NCBI RefSeq assembly: GCF_002091475.1
Contig: NZ_BCTR01000021.1
Location: 116,911 to 180,910, forward strand
Length of the DNA stretch: 64,000 nucleotides
Source: Sphingomonas azotifigens NBRC 15497
GTDB taxonomy: Bacteria > Pseudomonadota > Alphaproteobacteria > Sphingomonadales > Sphingomonadaceae
Direction of reading: 5' to 3'
How positions within the stretch are numbered: position 1 is the first letter of the stretch; the number at the start of each line of letters is the position of its first letter. The position numbers and the translations under genes are program-made. Below the pieces are notes generated by a model. It saw only the letters and a list, made by a program, of their open reading frames with translations. It had not been told where the DNA came from and did no database searches. Positions 8,593 to 17,729 of this stretch are shown in pieces.

Positions 8593-9639
8593 ATGGCAGA
8601 AGCGACCGCGACACAGGGGACTGCCGGCAAGCCGCTGAAAATGTGCCTTGCCGCCTCGGGCGGCGGCCATCTCCGCCAGATCCTCGATCTGGAATCGGTG
8701 TGGCGGGAGCATGATTATTTCTTCGTCACCGAAGATACCGCGCTCGGCCGCAGCCTCGCCGAAAAGCATCCGGTGGAACTGGTCGAGCATTATGCGCTGG
8801 GCCAGGCCAAGCTGGGCCACCCCTTGCGCATGCTCGGCGGCGCGCTGCGCAACCTGCGCCAGAGCCTGTCGATCATCCGCCGCCACAAACCCGATGTGGT
8901 GATCTCCACCGGCGCCGGCGCGGTCTATTTCACCGCGCTGCTCGCCAAGCTTTCGGGCGCCAGGTTCGTGCATATCGAAAGCTTCGCCCGCTTCGACCAC
9001 CCCTCCGCCTTCGGCAAGATGGTCAAGGGCATCGCCTCGGTCACCATCGTCCAGTCTGCCGCGCTGCAGCAAACCTGGCCCGATGCGGAGCTATTCGATC
9101 CGTTCCGCATGCTCGACACGCCGCGCCCGCCCAAGCAGGCGCTGACCTTCGCGACAGTGGGCGCCACCCTGCCCTTCCCGCGGCTGGTGCAGGCGGTGCT
9201 CGATCTCAAGCGCGCCGGCGGACTGCCGGGCAAGCTGATCCTGCAATATGGCGACCAGGATCTTGCCGACCCCGGCATCCCCGACGTCGAGATCCGCCGG
9301 ACCATTCCGTTCGACGACCTGCAACTGCTGCTGCGCGATGCGGACATGGTGATCTGCCATGGCGGCACCGGCTCGCTGGTCACCGCGCTGCGCGCCGGCT
9401 GCCGCGTCGTCGCCTTTCCGCGTCGCCACGACCTGGGCGAGCATTATGACGACCACCAGGAGGAAATCGCCCAGACCTTTGCCGATCGCGGCCTGCTGCA
9501 GGCCGTGCGCGACGAGAGCGGGCTGGGCGCAGCCGTGGCGGCGGCCAAGGCGACCGAGCCGAAGCTCGCGACCACCGACCATAGCGCGCTCGCCGCGCGG
9601 CTGCGCGAGCTGCTGGCCGGCTGGAGTGCGAAGCGATGA
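8593..9639 (+). CDS. spsK: Glucuronosyltransferase of the sphingan K type (SpsK/GelK-like)
   Basis: A 348-aa GT-B enzyme resembling GelK/SpsK, which transfer glucuronic acid from UDP-GlcA to the glucosyl lipid carrier as the second step of repeat assembly. Visible features are LAASGGGHLRQILDL near the N-terminus (as in Alg14/EpsE-type subunits), PDVVISTGAGAVYFTALLAKLSGARFVHIESFAR in the middle, and the UDP-binding segment MVICHGGTGSLVTALRAGCRVVAFPRRHDLGEHYDDHQ. ATG 8593 follows GAGGGGAC. The frame is open to 8554 without a better start. It overlaps spsL by 4 bp (ATGA), so the two are translationally coupled. UDP-glucose dehydrogenase, needed for the donor, is not in this window. Confidence 0.85.
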   Translation: MAEATATQGTAGKPLKMCLAASGGGHLRQILDLESVWREHDYFFVTEDTALGRSLAEKHPVELVEHYALGQAKLGHPLRMLGGALRNLRQSLSIIRRHKPDVVISTGAGAVYFTALLAKLSGARFVHIESFARFDHPSAFGKMVKGIASVTIVQSAALQQTWPDAELFDPFRMLDTPRPPKQALTFATVGATLPFPRLVQAVLDLKRAGGLPGKLILQYGDQDLADPGIPDVEIRRTIPFDDLQLLLRDADMVICHGGTGSLVTALRAGCRVVAFPRRHDLGEHYDDHQEEIAQTFADRGLLQAVRDESGLGAAVAAAKATEPKLATTDHSALAARLRELLAGWSAKR

Positions 9640-10499
9640 GCGCGCCGCGGATCAGCGTCGTCATCCCGCACTATAACGATCCGGACAGCCTGCGGCTGTG
9701 CCTCGACGCGCTCGATCGCCAGACGATCGGCCGCGACGCCTTCGAGATCATCGTTGGCGACAATGATTCGCCCTGCGGCCTGGCGGCGGTGGAGGCGGCG
9801 GTTGCCGGCCGCGCGCGCATCGTCACCATCCGCGAAAAGGGTGCCGGGCCGGCGCGCAACGGCGCGGCGGCGGCGGCGCAGGGCGAGATCCTCGCCTTTA
9901 CCGACAGCGACTGCGTGGTCGATCCCGGCTGGCTCGCGGCGGGGGCCGCGCGCGTCGCGCCCGGGCTTTTCCTCGGCGGGCACATGTATGTGCTGCGCCC
10001 CGACAAGCCCAATGGCGCCGCCGCGCTGGAGATGGCGCTGGCGTTCGACAATGAAGGCTATGTCCGCCGCGGCCGGTTCACGGTCACCGCCAATCTGTTC
10101 GTGCTGCGCGCCGATTTCGAGCGGGTCGGCGGGTTCCGCACCGGCGTGTCGGAGGACCTGGAATGGTGCCACCGCGCGATCGGCCAGGGCCTGTCGATCG
10201 ACTATGCGCCCGATGCTTCGGTAGGGCATCCGCCCCGGCCGGACTGGGCGGCGCTGCTGGTGAAGACGCGCCGCATCCAGCGCGAGCTGTTCCTGTTCCA
10301 CCTCGAACGCCCCAAGGGCCGGCTGCGCTGGCTGGCGCGTTCGGTGCTGCAGCCCGCGCTGCTCCCATCGGATCTGGCGAAAATCCTGCGCACGCCGGGC
10401 ACCGAAGGCGCACGGCTGCGGGCGATCACGATGCAGGTAGGGCTGCGCTTCTGGCGCGGCGGTGCCGGGCTGGTGCAGATGCTCGGCGGCAAGATCTGA
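9636..10499 (+). CDS. spsL: Family 2 glycosyltransferase (SpsL/GelL-like)
   Basis: A 287-aa GT2 enzyme. ISVVIPHYNDPDSLRLCLDAL is the nucleotide-sugar-binding start, FTDSDCVVDPGWL holds the DxD-type metal site, and SEDLEWCHRAIGQG is the catalytic ED motif region. Size and position match spsL/gelL, proposed to add the third sugar (a second glucose) in sphingan assembly. The family alone does not fix the donor. The start overlaps the spsK stop by 4 bp. Confidence 0.8.
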   Translation: MSAPRISVVIPHYNDPDSLRLCLDALDRQTIGRDAFEIIVGDNDSPCGLAAVEAAVAGRARIVTIREKGAGPARNGAAAAAQGEILAFTDSDCVVDPGWLAAGAARVAPGLFLGGHMYVLRPDKPNGAAALEMALAFDNEGYVRRGRFTVTANLFVLRADFERVGGFRTGVSEDLEWCHRAIGQGLSIDYAPDASVGHPPRPDWAALLVKTRRIQRELFLFHLERPKGRLRWLARSVLQPALLPSDLAKILRTPGTEGARLRAITMQVGLRFWRGGAGLVQMLGGKI

Positions 10500-10512
10500 G
10501 CTTCGAAGCGCT

Positions 10513-10543
10513 CCGCACGGCAGGGGACCACCCTGCCGTGCGG
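10513..10543. terminator. Long perfect hairpin between convergent spsL and spsJ
   Basis: The 13-bp arms 10513-10525 (CCGCACGGCAGGG) and 10531-10543 are perfectly complementary, with a 5-nt loop. There is no clear T-tract. It lies in the 52-bp gap between two convergent genes and probably limits read-through in both directions. Confidence 0.6.
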
Positions 10544-10551
10544 AACCGGGA

Positions 10552-11946
10552 TCAGGCGGTTGCCAGCACTTCTTCGAGCGAACCGCTGTCGAGCCGCAGG
10601 CGGCCGACCATCAGCCAGAGATAGATCGGCAGGGCGTCGTCGGTGAAGCGGAAGCGGCGCTCGCCATCCTGCACATCGCTTTCCAGCCCCAGCTGCGCCT
10701 TCAGGCTGACCAGCTCCTGCTCGACCTGCTGCGGGCTGATCGAGACGTTGGGCAGCAACGCCACCACCGACTCGCCATCGAACCAGCCATCGACCGACCG
10801 CGACGCTTCGCCCAGCGCCGCGACCAGCGGATCGTAGCGGCCGCCGACGAACTTCTGCATCTCGGCGACGGTCCGCGGCGTCATCCGCCCCTCGAGCTCG
10901 AGGATCACCTGGTCGAGCCCGCGGCGCAGATGGCTGAGGCTGACCGAGAGTCGCCCCTGGTCGAGCGCCTCGAGGGCCGAATGGTGGCACAGCAACCGCG
11001 CCAGATAGGGCGAGCCGAGCGCGAGCAGATGGATGATGTGCGCCAGATCCGGATCGAAGCGAACGCCCGTCCCCTCCTCGCCGAGCGCGATCATCTCCCG
11101 CACTTCGGCCTCGCCGAGCCGCGGCATCGGGAAGCCGATCACGTTGCGGCGAATCGACGGCACATAGCCGATCAGTTCCTGCAGGTTCGACGCGACGCCG
11201 GCGATCACCAGCTGCACGCGCGCCGAGCGATCGGACAGGTTCTTGATCAGCTCGGCGACCTGCTGGCGGAAGCCGGTGTCGGTCACCCGGTCATATTCGT
11301 CGAGGAAGATCAGCACGCGGGTGCCGGTGATGTCCGCGCAGAGATCGGCCAGCTCGCCCGAATCGAACGCGCCCTTGGGCAGCCGGTCGGCGAAGCTGGC
11401 GCCGCTCTCCGCCTCGTCGGCGTTCGGCGGCACGTCGCGGTGGAACCGCAGCGGCACGTCTTGGAGCAGCGCGCGGAAGAGATCGGGGAAGTTGGCGTTC
11501 GCGCCGCACGTCGCATAGCTGACGATGTAGCTCGATTCGCGGGCAATATCGGTCAGCACGTGCATCATCGACGTCTTGCCGATGCCGCGCTCGCCGTGGA
11601 GCACGATGTGGCTGCGCTGGCTCTCGATGGCGGAGATCAGCCGCGCCAGCACGTCGAGCCGGCCGGCAAAGCTGCCGCGATCGGACACCGGCTGGGTCGG
11701 CGTGAAATAGGTAGTGAGCGCGAAACGGGCCCGGCTGATCTCGCGCCGCTCCTCGCGACGGCGATCCTGCGGCCGATCCAGCGCGGAGGCGCGGAACATC
11801 GGGAAGTCGGCGCGGACCTTGCCGACGCTCTGGAGATCGCGCTGGCGAACGGCGGTCGCCATGATCGGAAGATAGCTCTCTTCCTCTTCGGAGGAGTCCC
11901 GACGGCCGAACGGCCACAAGAATCTCAGCGCGGAACGTACAGCCAC
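10552..11946 (-). CDS. spsJ: AAA-type P-loop ATPase (SpsJ/GelJ-like)
   Basis: A 464-aa protein with Walker A GERGIGKTS (residues 118-126), Walker B VLIFLDEYD (211-219), a sensor-like VQLVIAGVASN and a lid region GFPMPRLGEAEVREMIALGEEG. This resembles the ExeA/GspA or ORC-like AAA group. The first 90 residues are basic and polar with no signal peptide, so it should be cytosolic or membrane-associated. Sphingan clusters carry an ATPase of this type (J) whose role is not established. It may energise or organise the export complex. Read toward spsL. Confidence 0.8.
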   Translation of the reverse strand: MAVRSALRFLWPFGRRDSSEEEESYLPIMATAVRQRDLQSVGKVRADFPMFRASALDRPQDRRREERREISRARFALTTYFTPTQPVSDRGSFAGRLDVLARLISAIESQRSHIVLHGERGIGKTSMMHVLTDIARESSYIVSYATCGANANFPDLFRALLQDVPLRFHRDVPPNADEAESGASFADRLPKGAFDSGELADLCADITGTRVLIFLDEYDRVTDTGFRQQVAELIKNLSDRSARVQLVIAGVASNLQELIGYVPSIRRNVIGFPMPRLGEAEVREMIALGEEGTGVRFDPDLAHIIHLLALGSPYLARLLCHHSALEALDQGRLSVSLSHLRRGLDQVILELEGRMTPRTVAEMQKFVGGRYDPLVAALGEASRSVDGWFDGESVVALLPNVSISPQQVEQELVSLKAQLGLESDVQDGERRFRFTDDALPIYLWLMVGRLRLDSGSLEEVLATA

Positions 11947-12048
11947 TCAAACACCCCTTCTACCATTCGCCATGGGCGCTCCGCGAACATGACGCGTCTC
12001 CAGATCACAGCGCACGGTATGCCGCCCCCGTTCCCCGATCAGCACCGC

Positions 12049-12300
12049 TCAGCGCCGCTTGAAGAACTCATACGGTTTGATCACTAGCGCTATATAGGCA
12101 ATTACTAACGCGATCGTTAGGATCGCGAAAACATCATAGCCTCCATTACCGAGGTAATTAGCCACGGCGCAACCAATTGCCGGCGGCAGATAGCTGATCA
12201 TCGTATCACGAACGGCCGAATCGGCTTGCGAACGTTGCAGGAAGATAACGATCAGGCCTGCAAAAATCGCGATCGTCACCCAATCATAGGGCGTTTGCAT
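12049..12300 (-). CDS. Small membrane protein, possible exosortase (XrtV-type) accessory protein
   Basis: An 83-aa protein with two hydrophobic segments: about residues 8-21 (VTIAIFAGLIVIFL) and 57-73 (DVFAILTIALVIAYIAL). It ends in a basic tail IKPYEFFKRR. It resembles small proteins annotated as accessory to the XrtV sorting system in sphingomonads. I recall this rather than having checked it. It lies in the same locus as the exosortase and EpsI genes at 16.8-18.4 kb. Its codons are less GC-rich than its neighbours. Confidence 0.6.
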   Translation of the reverse strand: MQTPYDWVTIAIFAGLIVIFLQRSQADSAVRDTMISYLPPAIGCAVANYLGNGGYDVFAILTIALVIAYIALVIKPYEFFKRR

Positions 12301-12586
12301 GCAAGTCCTTTCTTTTCCCCATCGGCTCGAACCGGGATCCGGCGCCGTTGCGCTGCACTAGCAGCGGCTGTCGCAACTCGCTAGATACCCTGCGGCGTGA
12401 TAAAAGGACGTTAATCCTGTCATGCCATTGCAACGGTGAACGCATCATGAGCGCCCCAGGGTGCGCGACAACCGGTTGGCACGATTGCGGGACAGATGGG
12501 ACAGGCCGTTGCATCCAAACCCGTGACCAATCAGGTTGCTTGTAGAGGATGCCATTGTTAATGAAGACACAACCGGGGGGAAATGT

Positions 12587-13822
12587 GTGCAAGTAACGAA
12601 CCTTCATAAGGCCGAACCTTTTCGCCTGTCCGGCTGCGGAATCGGTTCGTATGCGTTTCTGGCCGCGACCCTGCTGTCGGCGGCACCCGCGTTTGCGCAG
12701 GGCGGCGGTCGGAAGATCGATATCCGGGCGGTCAACACGATCGATTATAACGACAACGTGGTGCTGAACGATCCGCGGATCAGCGGCGGCGGTACCCGCG
12801 GCGACGTTTCGACCTCGCCCTCGCTCAGCCTCGATATCGTGCTGCCGCGCGCCACTGGCAGCACCTATGTCAACGGGACCATCGGGTACCGCTTCTTCAA
12901 GAACTATACCCGCCTCAACCGCGAGAACATCTCGCTGAACGGCGGTGCCGACCAGAGATTCGCGTCCTGCCTGACGCACGGCGAAGTCGGCTATACGCGC
13001 GCGCTGGGCGAGCTCTCCGATCTGCTCACCACGGACACGCCGCAGAGCTTCCGGAACACGCAGGAAAGCCGTCGTTTCTCGGCAGATATCGGCTGCGGCA
13101 GCTACGGCCTGCGGCCGTCGCTGGCCTATAGCCGCTTCGAGACGCGCAACAACAGCGCGCTGCGCCAGTTCGGCGATTCCAACTCGGACAGCCTGACGGC
13201 ACAGCTCGGCCTGTCCGTCCCCGCCATCGGCACGATCTCGGTGTTCGGCCGCGGCTCGGACACCCGCTACATTCACCGCCTGACGCCGACCGGCGGCAAG
13301 GACGGCAGCAAGAGCTATGCCGTCGGCGTCCAGCTGGAACGCAGCCTGGGCACCCGGCTCAATTTCAGCGGCTCGGTGAACTACACCAAGGTCGATCCCA
13401 AGCTGGCGGGGACGCGCAGCTTCTCGGGCATCGGCTACCAGCTTTCGGCCTCCTATCGCGGCGACGATTACAGCGTGCAGCTTTCCGGCTCGCGCAGTTC
13501 GGAACCGTCGGCAATCTATTTCGTCAGCTACAATATCACGACGACGATCTCGGCAAGCGTGTCGAAACAGCTGTCGAACCGCATGTCGCTCGGCGTCAAC
13601 GCCGGCCGCACCTGGCGCGATTTCGCCGCATCCAGCCTCTTCCTCAACGCACCCGTCTCGGGCAGCGACGAGTCGTTCAACCTGGGCGCGAACATCAGCT
13701 ATTCGGCGATCCGCCGCCTCCGCTTCTCGCTGGGCACGACCTATTCGGAGCGGACATCGAACATTCAACTTTTCCCGTATAAATCGACGCGCGTCTTTTT
13801 CACGACCTCGTTGGCGCTCTGA
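12587..13822 (+). CDS. spsF: Outer-membrane beta-barrel protein of the EPS locus (SpsF/GelF-like)
   Basis: A 411-aa exported protein. GTG 12587 follows GGGGGG at suitable spacing and gives a signal sequence (GSYAFLAATLLSAAPAFA, cleavage before QGGG). A TTG at 12536 would add an unlikely leader. The mature part is built of alternating amphipathic strands with aromatic ends (GTIGYRFFKNYTRLNR, NFSGSVNYTKVDPK, YSVQLSGSRSS) and ends with a terminal strand VFFTTSLAL, as in outer-membrane barrels of exopolysaccharide loci. It probably acts as a secretion pore or scaffold with SpsD. It is the first gene of the 12.6-18.4 kb plus-strand run. Confidence 0.75.
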   Translation: MQVTNLHKAEPFRLSGCGIGSYAFLAATLLSAAPAFAQGGGRKIDIRAVNTIDYNDNVVLNDPRISGGGTRGDVSTSPSLSLDIVLPRATGSTYVNGTIGYRFFKNYTRLNRENISLNGGADQRFASCLTHGEVGYTRALGELSDLLTTDTPQSFRNTQESRRFSADIGCGSYGLRPSLAYSRFETRNNSALRQFGDSNSDSLTAQLGLSVPAIGTISVFGRGSDTRYIHRLTPTGGKDGSKSYAVGVQLERSLGTRLNFSGSVNYTKVDPKLAGTRSFSGIGYQLSASYRGDDYSVQLSGSRSSEPSAIYFVSYNITTTISASVSKQLSNRMSLGVNAGRTWRDFAASSLFLNAPVSGSDESFNLGANISYSAIRRLRFSLGTTYSERTSNIQLFPYKSTRVFFTTSLAL

Positions 13823-13836
13823 TAAGGGCTGGATAC

Positions 13837-14745
13837 ATGCAAAAGAAAACTGCCTACCTGATTGCTTCCACGCTCCCCGCGCTGCTCGGCATGGCCGTGC
13901 CGGCGACGGCACAGATCCCCAACCGCTCGCTGCCCCCAGCTGTCCCCGCCCCCGCGCGCCCCGCACCGCAGGCGCAAGCGCCGCAGCAGGCGCCCGCGAC
14001 GGCGGCGCAGGACATCAGCGTCAGCAACGGCAAGGATCAGCTCGCCCCGGCGGGCTACAAGCTCGGCGTCGACGACGTGTTCGACGCCAATGTGCTCGGC
14101 CAGAGCGATTTCCACACCCGTGCGCGGGTTCGGCAAGACGGCACCGCCACGCTGCCCTATCTGGGCAACGTGCCGGTCGTCGGCGAAACCGCGGTTTCGC
14201 TGGCGGACAAGCTGGCGGCGCTGCTGAAGGCCGGCGGCTATTACGCCAAGCCGATCGTCAGCGTGGAGATCGTCGGCTTCGTCAGCAACTACATCACCGT
14301 GCTCGGCTCGGTCGGCAGCTCCGGCCTGATGCCGGTCGATCGCGTCTACCATCTGTCCGAAGTCATTGCCCGGTCGGGCGGCATTCGCGGCGATGCGGCC
14401 GAATATGTCGTGCTGACCCGCAAGGACGGCACCCAGTCCAAGATCGAGTTCAAGAAGCTGGCGCAGGGCGGTCCGGACGACGATCCCCTGGTGACGCCGG
14501 GTGACAAGGTGTTTGTCCCCGAGGCCGAACTCTATTACATTTACGGCGCGATCAATTCGCCTGGGAAGTTCCCGATTCGCTCGGACCTGACGCTGCAGCG
14601 CGCGATCGCGTCGAGCGGCGGCCTTACTGCGGCTGGCTCGTTCAAGCGAGTGAAGGTCACGCGCGATGGCAAAGAAATCAAGTTGAAGATGAGCGACCTG
14701 ATCAAGCCCGGCGATACGATCGTGATCGGCGAGCGGCTGTTCTGA
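13837..14745 (+). CDS. spsD: Polysaccharide export protein, Wza/OPX family (SpsD/GelD-like)
   Basis: A 302-aa exported protein. The signal peptide MQKKTAYLIASTLPALLGMAVPATA is followed by a Pro/Ala-rich linker. The Poly_export domain begins at YKLGVDDVFDANVLGQSDFHTRARVRQDG, and a SLBB-type domain begins at ITVLGSVGSSGLMPVDR. A second SLBB-like repeat starts at YIYGAINSPGKFPIRSDLTLQRAIASSGG. It would form the outer-membrane exit channel with SpsC. There is no lipobox Cys at the cleavage site, unlike E. coli Wza. Only 14 bp separate it from spsF. Confidence 0.88.
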   Translation: MQKKTAYLIASTLPALLGMAVPATAQIPNRSLPPAVPAPARPAPQAQAPQQAPATAAQDISVSNGKDQLAPAGYKLGVDDVFDANVLGQSDFHTRARVRQDGTATLPYLGNVPVVGETAVSLADKLAALLKAGGYYAKPIVSVEIVGFVSNYITVLGSVGSSGLMPVDRVYHLSEVIARSGGIRGDAAEYVVLTRKDGTQSKIEFKKLAQGGPDDDPLVTPGDKVFVPEAELYYIYGAINSPGKFPIRSDLTLQRAIASSGGLTAAGSFKRVKVTRDGKEIKLKMSDLIKPGDTIVIGERLF

Positions 14746-14780
14746 TCAACCCTTGTGATGTTAGCTGACGAGGCGCACCG

Positions 14781-16127
14781 GTGAATATTGTACAATTCTT
14801 CCGCATTCTCTGGGCGCGACGGTGGATCATCATCCCGGCGTTCCTCGTCTGCGTGACCACCGCCACGCTCGTGGTGCAGTTCCTCCCGGAGCGGTATCTG
14901 GCGACCACGCGGGTGGTGCTCAACACGTTCAAGCCCGATCCGGTCACCGGCCAGGTCATGAGCTCGCAGTTCATGCGCGCCTATGTCCAGACCCAGACCG
15001 AACTGATCGAGGACTATGCGACCGCCGGTCGCGTGGTCGATCAGCTCGGCTGGGCCAATGATCCGGCGAACATCGCGGCGTTCAACGCCTCGTCGGCGGC
15101 GGGCACCGGCGATATTCGCCGCTGGCTGTCGAAGCAGATCATCGCCAACACCAAGGCGGGGATGATCGAGGGCAGCAACATCCTCGAGATTTCCTACTCG
15201 GACAGCTCGCCCGAGCGCGCCGAGCGCATCGCCAACATCATCCGCACGACCTTCCTCGAGCTGGCGCGCGCCGGCAAGCGGCAGGCCGCGACCAAGTCGG
15301 CCGACTGGTACGCGGTGCAGGCGGAAGAGGCGCGCAAGTCGCTGGCGGCGGCGGTGCAGGCCCGCACCGACTTCATGAAGAAGACCCATATCGTCATGAC
15401 CGAGGGCGGCGGGGACCTTGAGACCCAGAAGCTCCAGCAGCTCGAGGGCGCTACCGCAGCCGCAGCCGCTCCCACCATCATTGCCGGTGGCGGCATGGGC
15501 CCGGCGCAGATGCAGCTCGCGCAGATCGACCAGCAGATCCAGCAGGCAGCCACCAGCCTCGGCCCGAACCACCCGGCCTTCCAGGCGCTGCAGCGCCAGC
15601 GCGAGGTCTATGCCAAGGCCGCCGCGCAGGAGCGTGCCCAAGCCAGCAGCCCGGTCGGTCCGGGCCGCGGCGCGATTGAAGGCGCAGCGCAGGCCCAGCT
15701 CGCCCGCGTGCTCGGCAATCGCGAGGATGTCGATCGGCTGATGCAGCTGCAGCGCGACCTGTCGCTGAAGCAGGACCAGTATATGAAGGCCGCCCAGCGC
15801 GTCGCCGATCTGCGCCTCGAGGCGAGCAGCGACGACACCGGCATGTCGACGCTGAGCGAAGCCACCGCACCGGAAAGCCCCTATTACCCGAAGGTGCCGA
15901 TGATCATCGGCGGTGCCGCGGCTTTCGGCCTGGGCCTTGGCCTGCTGGTCGCGCTGCTGGTCGAGCTGCTCGGCCGCCGCGTGCGGAGCCCCGAAGACCT
16001 CGAAATCGCGGTCGACGCGCCGGTGCTCGGCGTGGTGCAGAGCCGCGCTTCTTTGACGACCCGACTGCGCCGCGCCCATGAGGACGCTGGCGACACCGTC
16101 GCCCCGCACGGAGCTGTAGTAAACTAA
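14781..16127 (+). CDS. spsC: Polysaccharide co-polymerase/chain-length determinant, Wzz domain (SpsC/GelC-like)
   Basis: A 448-aa inner-membrane protein. An N-terminal transmembrane segment (RWIIIPAFLVCVTTATLVV, about residues 15-33) is followed by a periplasmic coiled-coil region with many Q/A/E residues. A second transmembrane segment is near residues 375-400 (VPMIIGGAAAFGLGLGLLVALLVELL). This is the activator half of a split bacterial tyrosine kinase, the ATPase half being SpsE. It starts with GTG after GAGG, and the stop overlaps the spsE start (TAATG). It probably sets chain length and bridges to SpsD. Confidence 0.88.
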   Translation: MNIVQFFRILWARRWIIIPAFLVCVTTATLVVQFLPERYLATTRVVLNTFKPDPVTGQVMSSQFMRAYVQTQTELIEDYATAGRVVDQLGWANDPANIAAFNASSAAGTGDIRRWLSKQIIANTKAGMIEGSNILEISYSDSSPERAERIANIIRTTFLELARAGKRQAATKSADWYAVQAEEARKSLAAAVQARTDFMKKTHIVMTEGGGDLETQKLQQLEGATAAAAAPTIIAGGGMGPAQMQLAQIDQQIQQAATSLGPNHPAFQALQRQREVYAKAAAQERAQASSPVGPGRGAIEGAAQAQLARVLGNREDVDRLMQLQRDLSLKQDQYMKAAQRVADLRLEASSDDTGMSTLSEATAPESPYYPKVPMIIGGAAAFGLGLGLLVALLVELLGRRVRSPEDLEIAVDAPVLGVVQSRASLTTRLRRAHEDAGDTVAPHGAVVN

Positions 16128-16837
16128 TGGACGCGATCACCACGCCCGCCCCGCTGCCCGAAGGCAATCGGCCGAACCCGCAAGTGACCGCACCGGACAC
16201 GACCGGGGTCCTCGAATACCAGCTCGTGCTGTCGGATCCGACCGGGATCGAAGCCGAAGCGATCCGCGCGCTGCGCACCCGCATCATCGCGCAGCACCTG
16301 CGCGAAGGCCGGCGCGCGCTGGCGCTGTGCGCCGCGTCGGAAGGCGTCGGCTGCAGCTTCATGGCGGTGAACCTCGCTACCGCGCTTGCGCAGATCGGCA
16401 TCAAGACCGCACTGGTCGACGCCAACCTCCGCGATCCGAAGATCGGGCCCGCCTTCGGCGTCGAGCCGAGCAAGCCCGGCCTGGCCGACTATCTCTCCTC
16501 GGGGGATGTCGAGCTGGCCTCGATCATCCACCCGACCGGCCTTGAGCAGCTGTCGGTGGTGCCGGCCGGCCATGTCGAGCACAGCCCGCAGGAACTGCTC
16601 TCGTCCGAACAGTTCCGCGACGTGGTGACGCAGCTGCTGCGCGAGTTCGACATCACGATCTTCGACACGACGGCGTCGAACACCTGCGCCGATGCGCAGC
16701 GCGTCGCCAACGTTGCCGGCTATGCGATGATCGTCGCGCGCAAGGACTCCAGCTTCATCCGCGACGTGAATACCCTCACCCGCACGCTGCGCGCCGACCG
16801 CACCAACGTCATCGGCTGCGTGCTGAACGGATACTGA
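16127..16837 (+). CDS. spsE: Tyrosine-kinase-like ATPase of the CpsD/CapB type (SpsE/GelE-like), altered Walker A
   Basis: A 236-aa cytosolic partner of SpsC in the split BY-kinase arrangement. The fold is clear: Walker A region ASEGVGCSFMAVNLA (residues 70-84), Walker A' ALVDANLRDP (D98) and Walker B ITIFDTT (D180). The conserved P-loop Lys (GxGKS/T) is replaced by Cys76. The expected C-terminal tyrosine cluster is also absent, with only a single Tyr as the last residue (VLNGY). Nucleotide binding or kinase activity may therefore be atypical. I do not know whether homologues such as GelE share this. Confidence 0.85.
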   Translation: MDAITTPAPLPEGNRPNPQVTAPDTTGVLEYQLVLSDPTGIEAEAIRALRTRIIAQHLREGRRALALCAASEGVGCSFMAVNLATALAQIGIKTALVDANLRDPKIGPAFGVEPSKPGLADYLSSGDVELASIIHPTGLEQLSVVPAGHVEHSPQELLSSEQFRDVVTQLLREFDITIFDTTASNTCADAQRVANVAGYAMIVARKDSSFIRDVNTLTRTLRADRTNVIGCVLNGY

Positions 16838-16847
16838 TTTGGACAGT

Positions 16848-17729
16848 ATGACAGCGACTGCGCTGAAGCAGCAGCGGGGTTCGTCCGGCCATGGCTATTG
16901 GCTGGCCGTCGTCGCGCTGATCGCCCTTGCCATCCCGACCTTCATCACGCTGGGCCGTCAGGTGTGGAGCTCGGAAGGCGGCGTCCATGGCCCGATCGTG
17001 CTGGCGACCGGCGCCTGGATGCTGGCGCGCCAGCGCAGCACGATCGAGGAGCTGCGTGCGCCGGGCAGTTTCGCGCTGGGCGCGCTGTTCCTGTTCGGGT
17101 CGCTGCTGCTCTATACGATCGGGCGCATCTTCGACTTCATCAGCGTTGAGACGGCAGGCCTTGTGCTCACCGTCATCTCCACCGGCTATCTCTATTTCGG
17201 CGCCAAGGTGCTGCGCGCGGCGTGGTTCCCGGTGCTGTGGCTGTTCTTCCTGATCCCGCCGCCGGGCTGGGTGGTCGACCGCGTCACCGCGCCGCTCAAG
17301 GAATTCGTCTCCTACGCCGCTACCCATTTCCTGTCGGCGCTCGATTATCCGATCCTGCGCCAGGGCGTGACGCTGTTCGTCGGCCCCTATCAGCTCCTCG
17401 TAGAGGATGCCTGTTCGGGCCTGCGCTCGCTGTCCAGCCTGGTGGTGGTGACGCTGCTCTACATCTACATCAAGAACAAGCCGTCGTGGCGCTATGCGCT
17501 GTTCATCGCCGCGCTGGTCATCCCGGTCGCGGTGGTCACCAACATCGTGCGCATCATTCTGCTGGTGCTGATCACCTATCACTTCGGCGACGCCGCCGCG
17601 CAGAGCTTCCTCCACGTCTCCACCGGCATGGTGATGTTCGTGGCGGCGCTACTGTGCATCTTCGCGATCGACTGGGTGGTCGAACAGCTCCTTCTTCGTC
17701 GCGGAGGCCAGCATGTTCAGCCGGCGTGA
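16848..17729 (+). CDS. xrt: Exosortase (EpsH-type transpeptidase)
   Basis: A 293-aa polytopic membrane protein with the exosortase catalytic set: Cys189 in EDACSGLRSL, Arg235 in TNIVRII and His256 in QSFLHVSTG, each next to a membrane segment. Exosortases process proteins with a C-terminal PEP-CTERM-type signal during export in exopolysaccharide-producing Gram-negatives. The size matches the 32-kDa unassigned frame found here in sphingan clusters (urf32), and I identify the two. ATG 16848 was chosen over TTG 16839, and neither has a strong ribosome binding site. It overlaps epsI by 17 bp. A likely substrate is encoded at 46784-47518. Confidence 0.88.
   Translation: MTATALKQQRGSSGHGYWLAVVALIALAIPTFITLGRQVWSSEGGVHGPIVLATGAWMLARQRSTIEELRAPGSFALGALFLFGSLLLYTIGRIFDFISVETAGLVLTVISTGYLYFGAKVLRAAWFPVLWLFFLIPPPGWVVDRVTAPLKEFVSYAATHFLSALDYPILRQGVTLFVGPYQLLVEDACSGLRSLSSLVVVTLLYIYIKNKPSWRYALFIAALVIPVAVVTNIVRIILLVLITYHFGDAAAQSFLHVSTGMVMFVAALLCIFAIDWVVEQLLLRRGGQHVQPA

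Noticed and set aside
12348..12545. 65-codon plus-strand frame before spsF
   Set aside because: No ribosome binding site or recognisable features; it lies in the region expected to hold the spsF promoter.
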